Counted from the stretch's first letter, positions 24,556 to 34,481 are shown. The stretch is DNA of 64,000 bases from Nocardioides marmotae (GCF_013177455.1 NZ_CP053660.1:3906001-3970000), one strand, 5' to 3'. Program-made: numbers and translations. The notes: generated by a model from the sequence alone, not told the origin.

Positions 24556-25764
24556 TCAGCGGGAGGTCGGGATCCTCGGGACCTCGGCGTGCAGGTCGGG
24601 CCCGAAGAAGGTGAAGACGACCAGGTCCTCCGCGCCGGTGTTGCAGAGCTCGTGCTCGCGGGTGGCCGCCTCGTGGGTCACCACCAGCTCGTCGCGGCCC
24701 GGCTCCCCGCCGCGCACCTCGTGCCCGGCGAGGGTGCCGGTGCCCGACCAGACGAAGACCGAGTAGACCCCCGGCTCACACAGCCGCCGGGCGCCGCCCG
24801 GAGGGATCCTCAGCCGCTTCCCGGCGTACTTGGTCGTGTTGTAGAAGACCCAGCTCTCCTCGCCGGCACCCCCGTCGCCGGGGTCGGCGGCGTCAGCAAC
24901 CGGCTGCGGCGTGAGGTGCCGGTTCTCGTAGAACCACGGGTCGGCGTTGACCTCCCAGTCGACGAACCGGAGGGGGAACCGCTCCCCCTCGGCGACCCGG
25001 TCCTCGGGCCGCACGTCCTTGAACAGCAGCTCCTTGGAGATGATCCGGCCCGCGTTCAGCGCCTGGAACATCGAGAGGACGTCGGAGTCCTCCTGCAGCT
25101 CCAGGGTCAGTGCGGTGCCCGGAGCGTGGAGCACGCCGGACGGCACGTGGAAGCCCTCCCCGGACACCTGCAGCTCCGCCCGCGCGTGGCGCAGGATCAG
25201 GTCGCTGTCCCAGTCCACGAGGTAGGGCAGCAGCACCTCGTGCGCGCCCTGCTCGCCGATCCATGGGTGCACGCCGAAGAACGTCTCGGGGTGCCGGCCG
25301 AGGTCGACGCCCGGCAGGAAGTGGTAGGACTCGTCCTTCGCACGGCAGCCGACGAGGGACGCGAGCTCCTGCGGCGGATGGACGTGGTAGGGCAGGCGGT
25401 AGGCGTAGTCGAAGATCTTGGCCAGCCGGCCCAGCCCTCCCGGGTGCGTCGCGGCGTACGACGCCCCGAGCACCGCGGCAGGGTCGGCGGCGACGGCGTC
25501 GCGGAGCAGCAGGTGCTCGCCGCGGTCTCCCACGACCCGGCTGAGCCCCTCGTCGTCGGGCCCGACGCGGTTGTCGGCCCGGGTGGTCGAGGCCAGCCAC
25601 CGCTCGCAGATGGAGCCGCGCTCCCCGACGTCGTAGGCGTCCTCGGGCAGCCCGAGCCGGCGACCGGGCGGCAGGAAGTCCCGTGCGACCCAGGCGGGGT
25701 CGCAGCGCAACACCCCGTCGCCCTCGGCCAGGAGGCGGTGCAGCAGGTCGCGCTCGGCGCTCAC
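24556..25764 (-). CDS. Cupin-fold, phosphomannose-isomerase-like protein
   Basis: 402 residues. YHVHPPQELAS, KDESYHFLPG and SGVLHAPGTALTLELQEDSDV give the His/Glu metal set expected of type I mannose-6-phosphate isomerase-like cupins, and a second cupin-like C-terminal part (PGVYSVFVWSGTGTLAGHEV) follows. It probably isomerises or epimerises a sugar, but the usual isomerase signature is not complete to my eye. Its GTG start overlaps the permease stop (GTGA), so it is the fourth gene of the ABC operon. Confidence 0.65.
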   Translation of the reverse strand: MSAERDLLHRLLAEGDGVLRCDPAWVARDFLPPGRRLGLPEDAYDVGERGSICERWLASTTRADNRVGPDDEGLSRVVGDRGEHLLLRDAVAADPAAVLGASYAATHPGGLGRLAKIFDYAYRLPYHVHPPQELASLVGCRAKDESYHFLPGVDLGRHPETFFGVHPWIGEQGAHEVLLPYLVDWDSDLILRHARAELQVSGEGFHVPSGVLHAPGTALTLELQEDSDVLSMFQALNAGRIISKELLFKDVRPEDRVAEGERFPLRFVDWEVNADPWFYENRHLTPQPVADAADPGDGGAGEESWVFYNTTKYAGKRLRIPPGGARRLCEPGVYSVFVWSGTGTLAGHEVRGGEPGRDELVVTHEAATREHELCNTGAEDLVVFTFFGPDLHAEVPRIPTSR

Positions 25765-26783
25765 TCCTTGATCCCGGTGACCGCGATGCCGCGGACGAAC
25801 TGCCGTTGGAAGATGACGAAGACGATGATCATCGGCAGGGTCGCGATCACCGAACCCGCGAAGAGCAGGTTCCAGTCGGTCTTGTTCTGGACGACGAACA
25901 GCGCCAGCCCGACCGGGGCGGTCGTCTTGTCCGGGTCCCCGGAGGTGATCAGCAGCGGCCAGAGGAAGTCCTCCCACGCGCCCTGGAAGGTGAAGATCGC
26001 GTTCGCGGCCAGGGCCGGCACGCACAGCGGCAGCACGACGTTCCAGAAGATGCGGAACTCCCCCGCGCCGTCGATGCGGGCCGCGTCGAGCAGCGAGTCG
26101 GGGATCGAGAGCATGAACTGGCGCAGCAGGAAGATGCCGAAGGCGCTCACCACGCCGGGCATGATCAGTCCCCAGTAGGAGTTCAGCCAGCCGTGGCCGC
26201 CCATCCCCATCCAGTCGTTCCCGCCGAAGAACGGGATGTGCTGGACGATGATGTAGTTCGGGATCAGCGTGATCTGGCCGGGCACCATCATCGTGGCCAG
26301 GAACAGCACGAAGATGACGTTGCGTCCGGGGAAGCGCCGCTTGGCGAAGGCGTAGGCGCACAGGGCGTTGAAGAAGGTCTGCACCACCGTGATCGTGATC
26401 GCGACGAAGGCGCTGTTGGCGAACCAGCGCCAGTCACCGCTGCCCTGCGACTCCTGCGCCTGGGTCAGGGTGCCGAGGTTGAGGAAGCCCTTGTACCCGT
26501 CGACCGTCGGGTCGTCGGGAACCCAGGTCGGCGGGTTGGCGAAGATCGTGCTCATCGGCTGGAAGGACGCGCTGATCATCCACACGAACGGCGCGACGAA
26601 GAGGATCGCGACGGGTGCCAGCACCAGGTAGGTGCCGACCTTGGCCCGCAGGGTCATGTGCTCCTTGTCCAGCCGGGCGCCCGGCCCGCGCCGCCGGCTG
26701 CGCCGCCGCACCCGGCGCGGGACGACCGGCTCGACCTCGCTGACGAACCGGGTGGCCACCGGCTCCCCGGTCAGCCCGGTCAC
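25761..26783 (-). CDS. Sugar ABC transporter permease (MalG-like)
   Basis: 340 residues with a long basic N-terminus, then six transmembrane helices. The EAA loop DAARIDGAGEFRIFWNVVLP, which docks to the ATPase, is intact. Second permease of a CUT1-type uptake system. GTGA overlap with the first permease. No ATPase gene is in the operon, as is usual in Actinobacteria, where a shared MsiK-type ATPase serves several systems. Confidence 0.9.
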   Translation of the reverse strand: MTGLTGEPVATRFVSEVEPVVPRRVRRRSRRRGPGARLDKEHMTLRAKVGTYLVLAPVAILFVAPFVWMISASFQPMSTIFANPPTWVPDDPTVDGYKGFLNLGTLTQAQESQGSGDWRWFANSAFVAITITVVQTFFNALCAYAFAKRRFPGRNVIFVLFLATMMVPGQITLIPNYIIVQHIPFFGGNDWMGMGGHGWLNSYWGLIMPGVVSAFGIFLLRQFMLSIPDSLLDAARIDGAGEFRIFWNVVLPLCVPALAANAIFTFQGAWEDFLWPLLITSGDPDKTTAPVGLALFVVQNKTDWNLLFAGSVIATLPMIIVFVIFQRQFVRGIAVTGIKE

Positions 26784-27757
26784 TCCGAGCCCCCGTCACG
26801 GAACAGGCGCAGCTGGAAGGCGGTGAAGACCAGCAGCATCGCGAACAGCGCGAACGCCAACGTGCTGGCGTAGCCCATGTCGTAGTACTTGAAGGCCCAC
26901 AGGTACATGTAATAGACCATCGTCGTCGTCTTGTTGACGGGCCCGCCGCTGGTCATCACGAAGATCTGGGTGAAGACCTGGAGCGAGCCGATGATCCCCA
27001 TGACCAGCAGGAAGAGCGTGGTCGGTCGCAGCAGCGGGATCGTCACGTGCCGGATCCGCCCCCAGGCGCCGGCACCGTCGAGCTTCGCGGACTCGTAGAG
27101 CTCGTAGGGGATCGACTGCAGCCCGGCGAGGTAGACGACCATCGAGAAGCCCACCCCGCTCCACACGCTCATCAGGATCACGGCCGGCATCGCGAGGTCC
27201 TTGTCGGAGAGCCACAGCAGGGGCTCGTCGATGATGTGCCCCTTGACCAGGTAGTAGTTGAAGAGACCGAAGTCGCCGTTGTAGAGCCACTTCCACAGCA
27301 GCGCGGAGACCACGAACGGCGTGACGACCGGCAGGTAGTAGGCGGTGCGGAAGATCGCGCGGCCCCGCAGCGGCTGGTTGAGCAGCAGGGCGAGGCCCAG
27401 GCCGATGAGCATCGTCACCGGGACGGAGGCGCCGGCGAAGTACGCGGTGTTGAGGACGGCCTGGACGAAGCGCTCGTCGTGGACCATGTCCTCGTAGTTC
27501 TGCATGCCGACGTAGGGCTTGTCGGGCTCGATGATGCTCCAGCGGTGGAAGGTCAGGTAGAACGCGAAGACCAGCGCCGCCAGCGTGAAGACCGAGAAGA
27601 TGATCAACCCCGGAGCGATGAAGAGGTAGGCCGACCGCTCGCGCCACAGCCGGCGGAAGAACCTCCGCGTGCGCAGGGACCGCTCCTCGCGCGCCGGTCC
27701 CCGGTGCGGGGCCGGCGCCCCGTTCGGCGCCTCGTTGGGCGCCACCGCCGTGGCCAT
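26780..27757 (-). CDS. Sugar ABC transporter permease (MalF-like)
   Basis: 325 residues, six helices, EAA loop ESAKLDGAGAWGRIRHVTIP. Partner of the MalG-like permease in a CUT1 carbohydrate importer. GGAG-type ribosome site (GAGCAGGT) before ATG 27757. It lies 91 nt after the binding-protein gene in the same operon. Confidence 0.9.
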   Translation of the reverse strand: MATAVAPNEAPNGAPAPHRGPAREERSLRTRRFFRRLWRERSAYLFIAPGLIIFSVFTLAALVFAFYLTFHRWSIIEPDKPYVGMQNYEDMVHDERFVQAVLNTAYFAGASVPVTMLIGLGLALLLNQPLRGRAIFRTAYYLPVVTPFVVSALLWKWLYNGDFGLFNYYLVKGHIIDEPLLWLSDKDLAMPAVILMSVWSGVGFSMVVYLAGLQSIPYELYESAKLDGAGAWGRIRHVTIPLLRPTTLFLLVMGIIGSLQVFTQIFVMTSGGPVNKTTTMVYYMYLWAFKYYDMGYASTLAFALFAMLLVFTAFQLRLFRDGGSE

Positions 27758-27848
27758 ACCTGCTCCTCGCTGTGTGGTCGCTGGAACCGTCCCGTGCGCC
27801 CGGGCGGAGGCAGACCGGGCAGACGGGGAAGGACGGACGGGGCGGGTC

Positions 27849-29171
27849 CTAGCCGCGAGCCAGGATCGCCTCGGCCTGCTGCGCCGTGTTCTCCAGAGCC
27901 TCCTCGGCGGTCTGGTCGCCGTACATCGCCTTGCCGAGCTCGTCGTTGAGGATCGTCTCGATGCGGGGCCACTTCGGGTTGGAGGCGGTCGGCGCGACGC
28001 CGCACTCCATCAGGTCGATGAAGCCCTTGAGCACCGGCTTCTCCGCGGTGATCTCGTCCCCCTCGAGCAGCGAGGTCAGCGGCGGGAGCAGGGTGCCCTC
28101 GGTGCGGTACGTCGTGCGGGCGAGGGTGTCGGGCCGGGAGAGGAACTCCATCCACAACCACGCGGCGTCGGGGCTCTCCGTCTGGTCCATCATCACCAGG
28201 GAGTCGCCGGCGATGGTGGTCTTGCACCCGGCCTCGCCCTCCGGAAGCGGCGCGGTGGCCCACTTGCCCTCGATGTCCGGGAACTCCTCGGTCAGCGTCC
28301 CGGCGAACCAGGCCCCGGCCATGTACATCCCCACCTGGCCCTCGGCGAAGGCGACCCGGCCGTCCCACGAGTTGGAGTTCAGGTAGTCCTTGGGGGCGTA
28401 CTGCGCGAGATCGACGTAGTACTCCGCGGCAGCCAGGGCCTCGTCGGTGTCGAAGGCGATCTCGGTGCCGTCGGGGCTCATCAGGTTCCCGCCGGCCTGG
28501 TAGAGCCAGGGCTGGAAGTAGTAGGCCGACTCGGGCGCGAAGACCTCGAAGCCGTACTGGTTCGCGGACTCGTCGGTGAGCGCCGCGGCGGTCTCCTCGA
28601 ACTCCTCCCACGTCGTCGGGGGCCCGTCGATCCCGGCCTCCTCGAAGAGGTCGGTGCGGTAGAACAGGCCGGTCGTCTCCCCGCCCATCGGCAGGCCCCA
28701 GAGCTTGTCGTCGTAGGTCACGAACTCGCGGAAGGCCCCGACGTAGTCGTCGGGCTCGACGACCTTGCTGCGCTCCACGTAGTTGACCAGGTCGACCGCC
28801 GCGCCGCGCGAGGCGTAGTCCGCGACGTCGCTGGCGTTGACGTACGCGACGTCGGGGGCGTTGTTGCCGGCGATCCGCGTCGAGAGCACCTGCGAGGCCT
28901 GCTCGGCCGGCACGTTCTCGAACTTGATCGTGATGTTGGGGTACTCCTCGTGGAACTCCGCCGCCAGCTTCTTCCACTCCGGGCTGTTGCCCAGCCAGGA
29001 GAAGAACGTGACGGTGGTCGGCTCGCTGGGCTGCTCCACCGCGCCGGGGCCCTCCCCCTTGGGCTCCGGCTCGTTGCCGCCCGACTCGCCGCCGCACGCG
29101 GCCAGCCCCAGCGACGCCAGGGCGACCGTGACGGCCACCGACGCGATCCTGCGGGACGTCTCGACTCTCAC
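27849..29171 (-). CDS. Sugar ABC transporter substrate-binding lipoprotein
   Basis: 440 residues. Lipoprotein signal with lipobox LAAC (RIASVAVTVALASLGLAACGG), then a family 1 solute-binding fold (TTVTFFSWLGNSPEWKKLAAEF; PDVAYVNASDVADYASRG). It captures an oligosaccharide or glycoside outside the membrane and delivers it to the two permeases. GTG 29171 has GGGAG at 8-nt spacing. Operator C lies 58 nt upstream, placing the operon under the LacI regulator. Confidence 0.92.
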   Translation of the reverse strand: MRVETSRRIASVAVTVALASLGLAACGGESGGNEPEPKGEGPGAVEQPSEPTTVTFFSWLGNSPEWKKLAAEFHEEYPNITIKFENVPAEQASQVLSTRIAGNNAPDVAYVNASDVADYASRGAAVDLVNYVERSKVVEPDDYVGAFREFVTYDDKLWGLPMGGETTGLFYRTDLFEEAGIDGPPTTWEEFEETAAALTDESANQYGFEVFAPESAYYFQPWLYQAGGNLMSPDGTEIAFDTDEALAAAEYYVDLAQYAPKDYLNSNSWDGRVAFAEGQVGMYMAGAWFAGTLTEEFPDIEGKWATAPLPEGEAGCKTTIAGDSLVMMDQTESPDAAWLWMEFLSRPDTLARTTYRTEGTLLPPLTSLLEGDEITAEKPVLKGFIDLMECGVAPTASNPKWPRIETILNDELGKAMYGDQTAEEALENTAQQAEAILARG

Positions 29172-29226
29172 TGACTCCACTCCCTTGCCTCGGAACAGCA
29201 GCGGTCGGAGACCCGACGAGACCTCA

Positions 29227-29241
29227 TGCAAATCGTTTGGC
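29227..29241. promoter_or_regulatory. LacI-type operator C (ABC transporter operon)
   Basis: TGCAAATCGTTTGGC, same core as operator A. Placed upstream of the binding-protein gene on the minus strand; the 244-bp divergent region 29172-29415 also holds operator D. Confidence 0.75.
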
Positions 29242-29383
29242 TCCGTTGGCCGGAAGCATCGTTTCCGGGTGCGGGGTTTGTCAATGGACCGGTGTGCATT
29301 GCGTCACAGTCGAGACCGAACCGCCCTCGACGCCCCGACGAACGCGCCTCGCCGGCCGGTCCGGGCCTGGCGGACCGGCCGCC

Positions 29384-29399
29384 TCAAATCGGTTTGGTC
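29384..29399. promoter_or_regulatory. LacI-type operator D and lacI promoter
   Basis: TCAAATCGGTTTGGTC, 13-mer form. A TAGCGT hexamer at 29403-29408 follows, 7 nt before the lacI-family ATG, suggesting a leaderless promoter repressed by its own product. Confidence 0.75.
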
Positions 29400-29415
29400 C
29401 GCTAGCGTGGCCGCC

Positions 29416-30444
29416 ATGTCGCAGCCCCCGTCGACCGCGAGCACGACCGCGCCCACGCGCGTCACGATCGCGGACGTGGCCGTCCGCGCCGGCGTCAGCC
29501 CGACGACGGTGTCCCACGTGCTGTCGGGGAAGCGGGTCGTGGGGCAGGCGACCCGTCGCACCGTGCTGGACGCCATCGACGAGCTGGGCTACCGGCCCAA
29601 CCACGTGGCCCGGCACCTGCGCACGCGACAGTCGCACATGCTCGCGGTGCTCGTCCCGGACATCACCAACCCGTTCTACGCCGTGCTGACGCGCGGCCTG
29701 GCCGACGCGGTTGACGCGGCCGGCTACGGCACCTTCGTGTGCAGCACCGACGGGCAGCACGACCGCGAACGGAAGTTCTTCGAGGACGTCATGGACCGTG
29801 GCGTCGACGGGATCGTCTTCGCCTCGGGCGAGATCGCCTCGGAGATCACCTTCGGCCCCGGCGACCGGGCCACCCCGATCGTCTGCATCGGCGACCACCT
29901 CGACCACCCCCTGTGCGATGCGGTCATCCCCGACGACGAGTCGGGGTCCCGGGAGGCCGGCGCCTTCCTCGCGGGGCGGGGCTACGAGCGGCTGGCGATG
30001 ATCCAGGGACCGCCGGGCTACGGCAACGACCGCAGCGCCGGCTTCCGCGACGCGGTGCGGGCCGCCGGCCACCAGCTGCCCGCCGAGCGGATGGTCCGCG
30101 GCGACTGGACCCGCCGCGGTGGCTACGCGGCGATGCAGACCCTGATGGCGCTGCCCCGGCGACCGGATGCGGTGTTCTGCGCCAACGACCTGATGGCGAT
30201 CGGCGCGCTCGACGTCGCCCACGAGCTCGGCCTGGCCGTGCCCGACGACGTGGCGGTCGTCGGCTTCGACGACGTGGACGCCGCCACGATCGTCACCCCG
30301 CAGCTCACGACCGTGCGCAACCCGGCGTACGACCTGGGGAGCGCCGCCGGCGACCTCGCACTCAGCCGCCTCTCGGGGCGCTACAGCGGGCCCGGACGCA
30401 CCGTGGTGCTGCCCTGCCCGCTCGTCGAGCGCGGGACGGCCTGA
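29416..30444 (+). CDS. LacI-family transcriptional regulator
   Basis: 342 residues. N-terminal helix-turn-helix VTIADVAVRAGVSPTTVSHVLSGKR and hinge helix YRPNHVARHLRTRQ, then a periplasmic-binding-protein-like sensor domain (LAVLVPDITNPFYAVLTRG). It likely represses the surrounding catabolic genes in the absence of a sugar ligand. Six copies of one palindrome, one in front of this gene itself, mark its probable regulon from 22.7 to 39.1 kb. The mRNA appears leaderless. Confidence 0.9.
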   Translation: MSQPPSTASTTAPTRVTIADVAVRAGVSPTTVSHVLSGKRVVGQATRRTVLDAIDELGYRPNHVARHLRTRQSHMLAVLVPDITNPFYAVLTRGLADAVDAAGYGTFVCSTDGQHDRERKFFEDVMDRGVDGIVFASGEIASEITFGPGDRATPIVCIGDHLDHPLCDAVIPDDESGSREAGAFLAGRGYERLAMIQGPPGYGNDRSAGFRDAVRAAGHQLPAERMVRGDWTRRGGYAAMQTLMALPRRPDAVFCANDLMAIGALDVAHELGLAVPDDVAVVGFDDVDAATIVTPQLTTVRNPAYDLGSAAGDLALSRLSGRYSGPGRTVVLPCPLVERGTA

Positions 30445-30454
30445 CCCGCCGGCT

Positions 30455-31408
30455 TCAGGCCTCGGGAAAGGTGACCACCGCCTTCACGAAGCCCTCGGGC
30501 TTGTCACGCAGGGCGGCGAAGGCCGCGTCGACGTCCTCGAGGGCGAAGCGGTGCGTGACGAGGCGGTCCAGCGAGAGCATCCCGGCGGCGTGCAGCCGCA
30601 TGCCGACCGCCATGCCCCGCGAGATCACGTCGATGTCGCGGACGTGGGCGTTGACCAGGTCGAAGGCCATCCAGTTCCACAGGCCGAGGGGCAGGGTCCG
30701 CGCCGCGCCCTGGTGGTAGCCCACCACGGCGATCCGCCCGCTCATCCGGGTCACCTCGCCGCAGGTCGTCAAGGCGTCCTGGGTGCCGGTGCACTCGAAG
30801 GTGACGTCCGCGCCCCTGCCGTCGGTCAATCCGCGGACGGCGTCCCCCACCGGTCCGAGGTTCACGTCGACGACGGCGCTCGCGCCGAGCTCCGCCGCGC
30901 GCGCGAGCGCCTCCGGGCGGGGGTCGGCGACGATGACCCGGCGGGGTCCCCGAAGCGCCGCGAGCTCCTGGACCAGGTTGCCCATGAACCCCGCGCCGAG
31001 GACGACGACGTCGTCCCCGAGCCGGACGTCGGCCGCCTCGACCGCGTTGACCGCGCAGGCGAGCGGCTCGGCCAGGGCCACGTCGAGCGGCCCGTCGCCC
31101 GCCGGGAAGCAGTACGCCGCCCGCACCGCGACGTACTCCGCGAACCCCCGCTCGGTGACCCAGACCCCCACCCGGTCACCCACCTGCACGCTCGACACGT
31201 CCGCGCCCACCTCGACGACGACGCCACTGACCTCGTGGCCCAGGAAGCGCGACTCCCCCGCCGGCGGGCCGACGAGCCAGGGCTCGAGCTCGGAGGCGCA
31301 CACCCCGCAGACCGCGACCCGGACGAGCACCTCGTCGGGGCGGATCGACGGCAGCGGCACCTCCTCGACCGCGAAGGTCTCCGGCCCGCGCAGGACCGCG
31401 ATCCTCAT
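30455..31408 (-). CDS. Zinc-dependent (sorbitol/threonine-type) MDR dehydrogenase
   Basis: 317 residues. VCGVCASELEPWLVGP and FLGHEVSGVVVEVG give catalytic zinc ligands Cys and His-Glu; the Rossmann motif is VLGAGFMGNLVQELAALRG. The structural-zinc Cys quartet is absent, making it a shortened member (about 317 against 340-350 residues). It would oxidise a polyol or sugar hydroxyl with NAD. ATGA overlap with the glycosidase-like gene; last gene of a five-gene operon under operator E. Confidence 0.85.
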   Translation of the reverse strand: MRIAVLRGPETFAVEEVPLPSIRPDEVLVRVAVCGVCASELEPWLVGPPAGESRFLGHEVSGVVVEVGADVSSVQVGDRVGVWVTERGFAEYVAVRAAYCFPAGDGPLDVALAEPLACAVNAVEAADVRLGDDVVVLGAGFMGNLVQELAALRGPRRVIVADPRPEALARAAELGASAVVDVNLGPVGDAVRGLTDGRGADVTFECTGTQDALTTCGEVTRMSGRIAVVGYHQGAARTLPLGLWNWMAFDLVNAHVRDIDVISRGMAVGMRLHAAGMLSLDRLVTHRFALEDVDAAFAALRDKPEGFVKAVVTFPEA

Positions 31409-33492
31409 GGCAGCTCCCCGTCGTGGAGGACGACGATCCCGTAGACGCCGACCGCGGGCAGCACCAGCACGTGTGCGCCGCCCTCCCGGGCGACCGCGAG
31501 GGTCGTGCGGCCTCCGTCGGGGGTGACCAGGGTGGCGCAGGACCGGTCCTCGGGAAGCCGGACCCGCACCTCCACGTCGCGTTGGAGAGGCACGGCGTCG
31601 AGCTCCGCGTCGTAGCCGTAGCCGACCAGGTGCAGGGCGTAGGAGCCGTCGGCGAGGTGCTGCAGGTTCGTCGCGAACGACCCGGCGGTCACCACCTGGC
31701 GGCCCCGCGGCAGCAGGTCGTCGACGGCCGCGTGACCCGCGACCCGGACCCGCTCGTGGCGCGGCAGCGCGTCGGCGGCGCGGTCCGTGACCACGACGGT
31801 GCCGCCGCCGGCGAGGTAGCCCTCGACCGCGGCCACCTGGGCGTCGGTGACCGCGTGGACGTCGGGGAGGACGACCGTGGAGTAGCGCGCCAGCGCCGCG
31901 GCCGTCGCCCGGTCCGGCGCGGTGGCGCCGTCGGCCCAGATGACCACGTCGAAGGGGACCGCCGCGTCCGCGAGGGCGCGGGTCGCCACCCGGTAGGGCA
32001 CGACGACCGACTCGTCCCGGGCGTTGGTCGTGTTGTCGCCGGCGTCGGCCCGGCCGATGAGCTCGCGGGTGCTCGCCACGCTGAAGACGACCGCGACCTC
32101 GTTGGCGGTCCGCCGCGTGACCAGGTGCTCGTGGTCGGCCAGGAACGTCTGGATCTCGGCCGCCAGGCCGTGCGGGGCGTAGAAGGAGTCCTCGATGACC
32201 GAGCCCATCCAGGAGCCGTAGGGCACCGACATGTTCGCCCCGAACGCCGCGGCCTCGAAGAGCGAGAGCCGGAAGAGGTCGTGGCCCCGGCCCTCGGCGA
32301 GCAGCCCGATCAGCTCGGGCACCACGCCGCCGTACGGGTTCTCGACCACGACGACGTCCTTGTCCCCCGCGAACGCCGCCACGTAGCGGTACCACTCGGG
32401 CTGGCGGTACGTCGTGTTCCGCATCTCGGTGATCACGAGGTCGACGTCGTCGACCAGCGCGAGGTACATCGGCTCGAGGTTGAAGAAGTTGCCCGAGACG
32501 ACGATCTCGCGTCCCCGGGAGCGGGCGTAGGTGCGGGCATAGGTGGCCAGCTCGCCGAAGTACGTCGCGATCTGCCGGCACTGGAAGGCGTAGTACTCGC
32601 CGAAGAGCGGGGTGGACCCGCGGTCCTGCTTGAAGTCGTGGCCGCGCTCCAGCAGCCAGGCGCCGTAGTGGAACGTCGCGAGGTCGGCCCCGGCCAGCGC
32701 ACCCCCGGAGACCTCGGCGAGCCGCTCGGGCGGCAGCGCCCGCAGGTGCTCGCGGAACCCCTGCATGCAGTCCCGGCAGAAGCACGCGCCGTACTGGAAG
32801 GCGCCCATCGGGAGCTCGGCCTCGTCGAGCTGGATCCCGTCCACGCCGGCGTCGACCTGGATCCGGATCACGGCCTTGAGGTACTCCCGCCACACCGGGT
32901 TGTTCCGGTCCATGTAGAAGCACCGGTGCTCGCGGTCGGGGCACTCCACCCAGTGGGCGTGGCAGGGCTGCCCGTGGATGTCGCGGACCACGCACTCCTC
33001 GATCAGGTCGGTCACCGGCTCGCCCGCGGAGTTCACCAAGCCGTCGGGGAAGTAGTGCTCGACCGGTCTCCAGAGCCGGGGGTAGCGGTTCGCGGAGAAC
33101 TCGCGCAGCCCCATCCAGTCGCGCTTGCCCGCGCCGCGCAGCTCGTTGATCGCGAGCACCTCGTCCTCGGCCTCGTTGAGCTCGACGGGGAACTCCCAGC
33201 CCTGGGCCTCGAAGACGATCCCGAGGACCTGGATGCCGCGCGCGTGGCAGGCCGCGACGAACTCGCTGTCGTTGACGAAGCCGTAGAAGCGCGAGCGGGC
33301 GTCGACCGGGCCGAACGCCTCCTGCTCGAGGTAGGGCAGCGACAGCGACCCGCCCCCCATCGCGGCCCACACGAGCACGGTGGCGCGGAGGTCGACGAGG
33401 TCGTCGATCATCCGCAACCGGCGCGGCGGCAGGCTGGGGTGGTAGCAGTGCTGCCGGGGGAACCAGGCGTCGAAGTACACACCGCGGTGCAT
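31405..33492 (-). CDS. Glycosidase-like TIM-barrel protein with C-terminal beta-galactosidase-trimerisation-like region
   Basis: 695 residues, no signal peptide. The N-terminal barrel (YFDAWFPRQHCYHPSLPPRR; FGFVNDSEFVAACHARGIQV) has candidate acid residues in DGIQLDEAELP and LVITEMRNTTY. The C-terminal third (DVVIWADGA; YSTVVLPDVHAVTDAQVAAV) matches the layout of GH42-type trimerisation domains. An FCRDCMQGF Cys pair suggests a metal or structural site. It probably handles an imported glycoside in the cytoplasm. No exact GH family assigned. Confidence 0.65.
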   Translation of the reverse strand: MHRGVYFDAWFPRQHCYHPSLPPRRLRMIDDLVDLRATVLVWAAMGGGSLSLPYLEQEAFGPVDARSRFYGFVNDSEFVAACHARGIQVLGIVFEAQGWEFPVELNEAEDEVLAINELRGAGKRDWMGLREFSANRYPRLWRPVEHYFPDGLVNSAGEPVTDLIEECVVRDIHGQPCHAHWVECPDREHRCFYMDRNNPVWREYLKAVIRIQVDAGVDGIQLDEAELPMGAFQYGACFCRDCMQGFREHLRALPPERLAEVSGGALAGADLATFHYGAWLLERGHDFKQDRGSTPLFGEYYAFQCRQIATYFGELATYARTYARSRGREIVVSGNFFNLEPMYLALVDDVDLVITEMRNTTYRQPEWYRYVAAFAGDKDVVVVENPYGGVVPELIGLLAEGRGHDLFRLSLFEAAAFGANMSVPYGSWMGSVIEDSFYAPHGLAAEIQTFLADHEHLVTRRTANEVAVVFSVASTRELIGRADAGDNTTNARDESVVVPYRVATRALADAAVPFDVVIWADGATAPDRATAAALARYSTVVLPDVHAVTDAQVAAVEGYLAGGGTVVVTDRAADALPRHERVRVAGHAAVDDLLPRGRQVVTAGSFATNLQHLADGSYALHLVGYGYDAELDAVPLQRDVEVRVRLPEDRSCATLVTPDGGRTTLAVAREGGAHVLVLPAVGVYGIVVLHDGELP

Positions 33493-33563
33493 GGGCGGCC
33501 TCTCTGGTCGGCGGGGTGGGGGCTCGTGCGGGGCCGGACGCTCGGCCGGTGATCGGCCGGTGA

Positions 33564-34481
33564 TCAGCCGACGATCAGGGGGGCGAGGGTGCGCTCGGCG
33601 ACCGTGAGGCCCTGGCACACCCGCTCGCGGGTGCCGCTCCAGACCGGGTCCTCGTGCTCGACGGACACCACGCCGTCGTACCCGGCCTGGTAGAGCGCGT
33701 CGACCAGTCGGCGCCAGTCGACCTCGCCCAGGCCGGGCACGCGGTAGCGCCACCAGCCACTCACCCAGGGCTGCCGGTCCAGCACCTGGCCGAAGACCCC
33801 GTAGCGGTCGCGCGCGGCCGGGTGCACCTCGACGTCCTTGGCCTGGACGTGGAGCACCCGGTCGACGTGCGCCTCGAGGGCGGCGAGCGGGTCGATGCCG
33901 AGCCAGACCAGGTGCGAGGGGTCGTAGTTCAACCACAGCCCCAGGTCGCCCATCCACCCCCACAGCTCGGGTGAGTAGGCGAGGTTGGCCGGGTAGCCGT
34001 CGGGGTGCCAGCCCTCCATCGGGCAGTTCTCCACCACCAGGCGTACGCCGCGCGCCGCGGCGTACGCGACCAGCGGCGGGAGCGCCTCCTCGGCCAGGCG
34101 GAGGTTCTCCGCCACGGTGCGCGAGACGTCGCGACCGACGAAGGTCCCCACCAGGCCGACGCCCAGCAGGTGGGCCGCGTCGATGCAGCGCCGCAGGTGC
34201 TCGTGGGTCGCCTCGCGGACCTGCTCGTCCTCGTGGAGGTTGTTCTCGTAGTAGGCGACCGCCGAGATCTCCAGGTCGTGCTCGGCCAGCAGGTCGCGCA
34301 CCCGCGCGGCGTCGGCGGCCCCGAACGACTCGACGTCGAGGTGGCTGGCCTCCCAGTCCCGGCCGGGGAGGTCCGGCCAGGCCGCCACCTCCAGCGCGCG
34401 GTAGCCGTGGGAGCCCGCCCACGCCGCGACGTCGTCCAGGGACTCGCCGGGCAGGCAGGCGGTCAGCAGGCCGAGCCTCAT
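33564..34481 (-). CDS. Sugar phosphate isomerase/epimerase (xylose-isomerase-like TIM barrel)
   Basis: 305 residues. The AP-endonuclease-2/IolE-like barrel is marked by VVENCPMEGWHPDGYPAN, LNYDPSHLVWLGID, VLHVQAKDVEVH and VVSVEHEDP, which provide the Glu/Asp/His metal ligands. Such enzymes epimerise or isomerise free sugars or inositols. ATGA overlap with the dioxygenase gene before it. Two GATCGGCCGGT units lie just past its stop. Confidence 0.85.
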   Translation of the reverse strand: MRLGLLTACLPGESLDDVAAWAGSHGYRALEVAAWPDLPGRDWEASHLDVESFGAADAARVRDLLAEHDLEISAVAYYENNLHEDEQVREATHEHLRRCIDAAHLLGVGLVGTFVGRDVSRTVAENLRLAEEALPPLVAYAAARGVRLVVENCPMEGWHPDGYPANLAYSPELWGWMGDLGLWLNYDPSHLVWLGIDPLAALEAHVDRVLHVQAKDVEVHPAARDRYGVFGQVLDRQPWVSGWWRYRVPGLGEVDWRRLVDALYQAGYDGVVSVEHEDPVWSGTRERVCQGLTVAERTLAPLIVG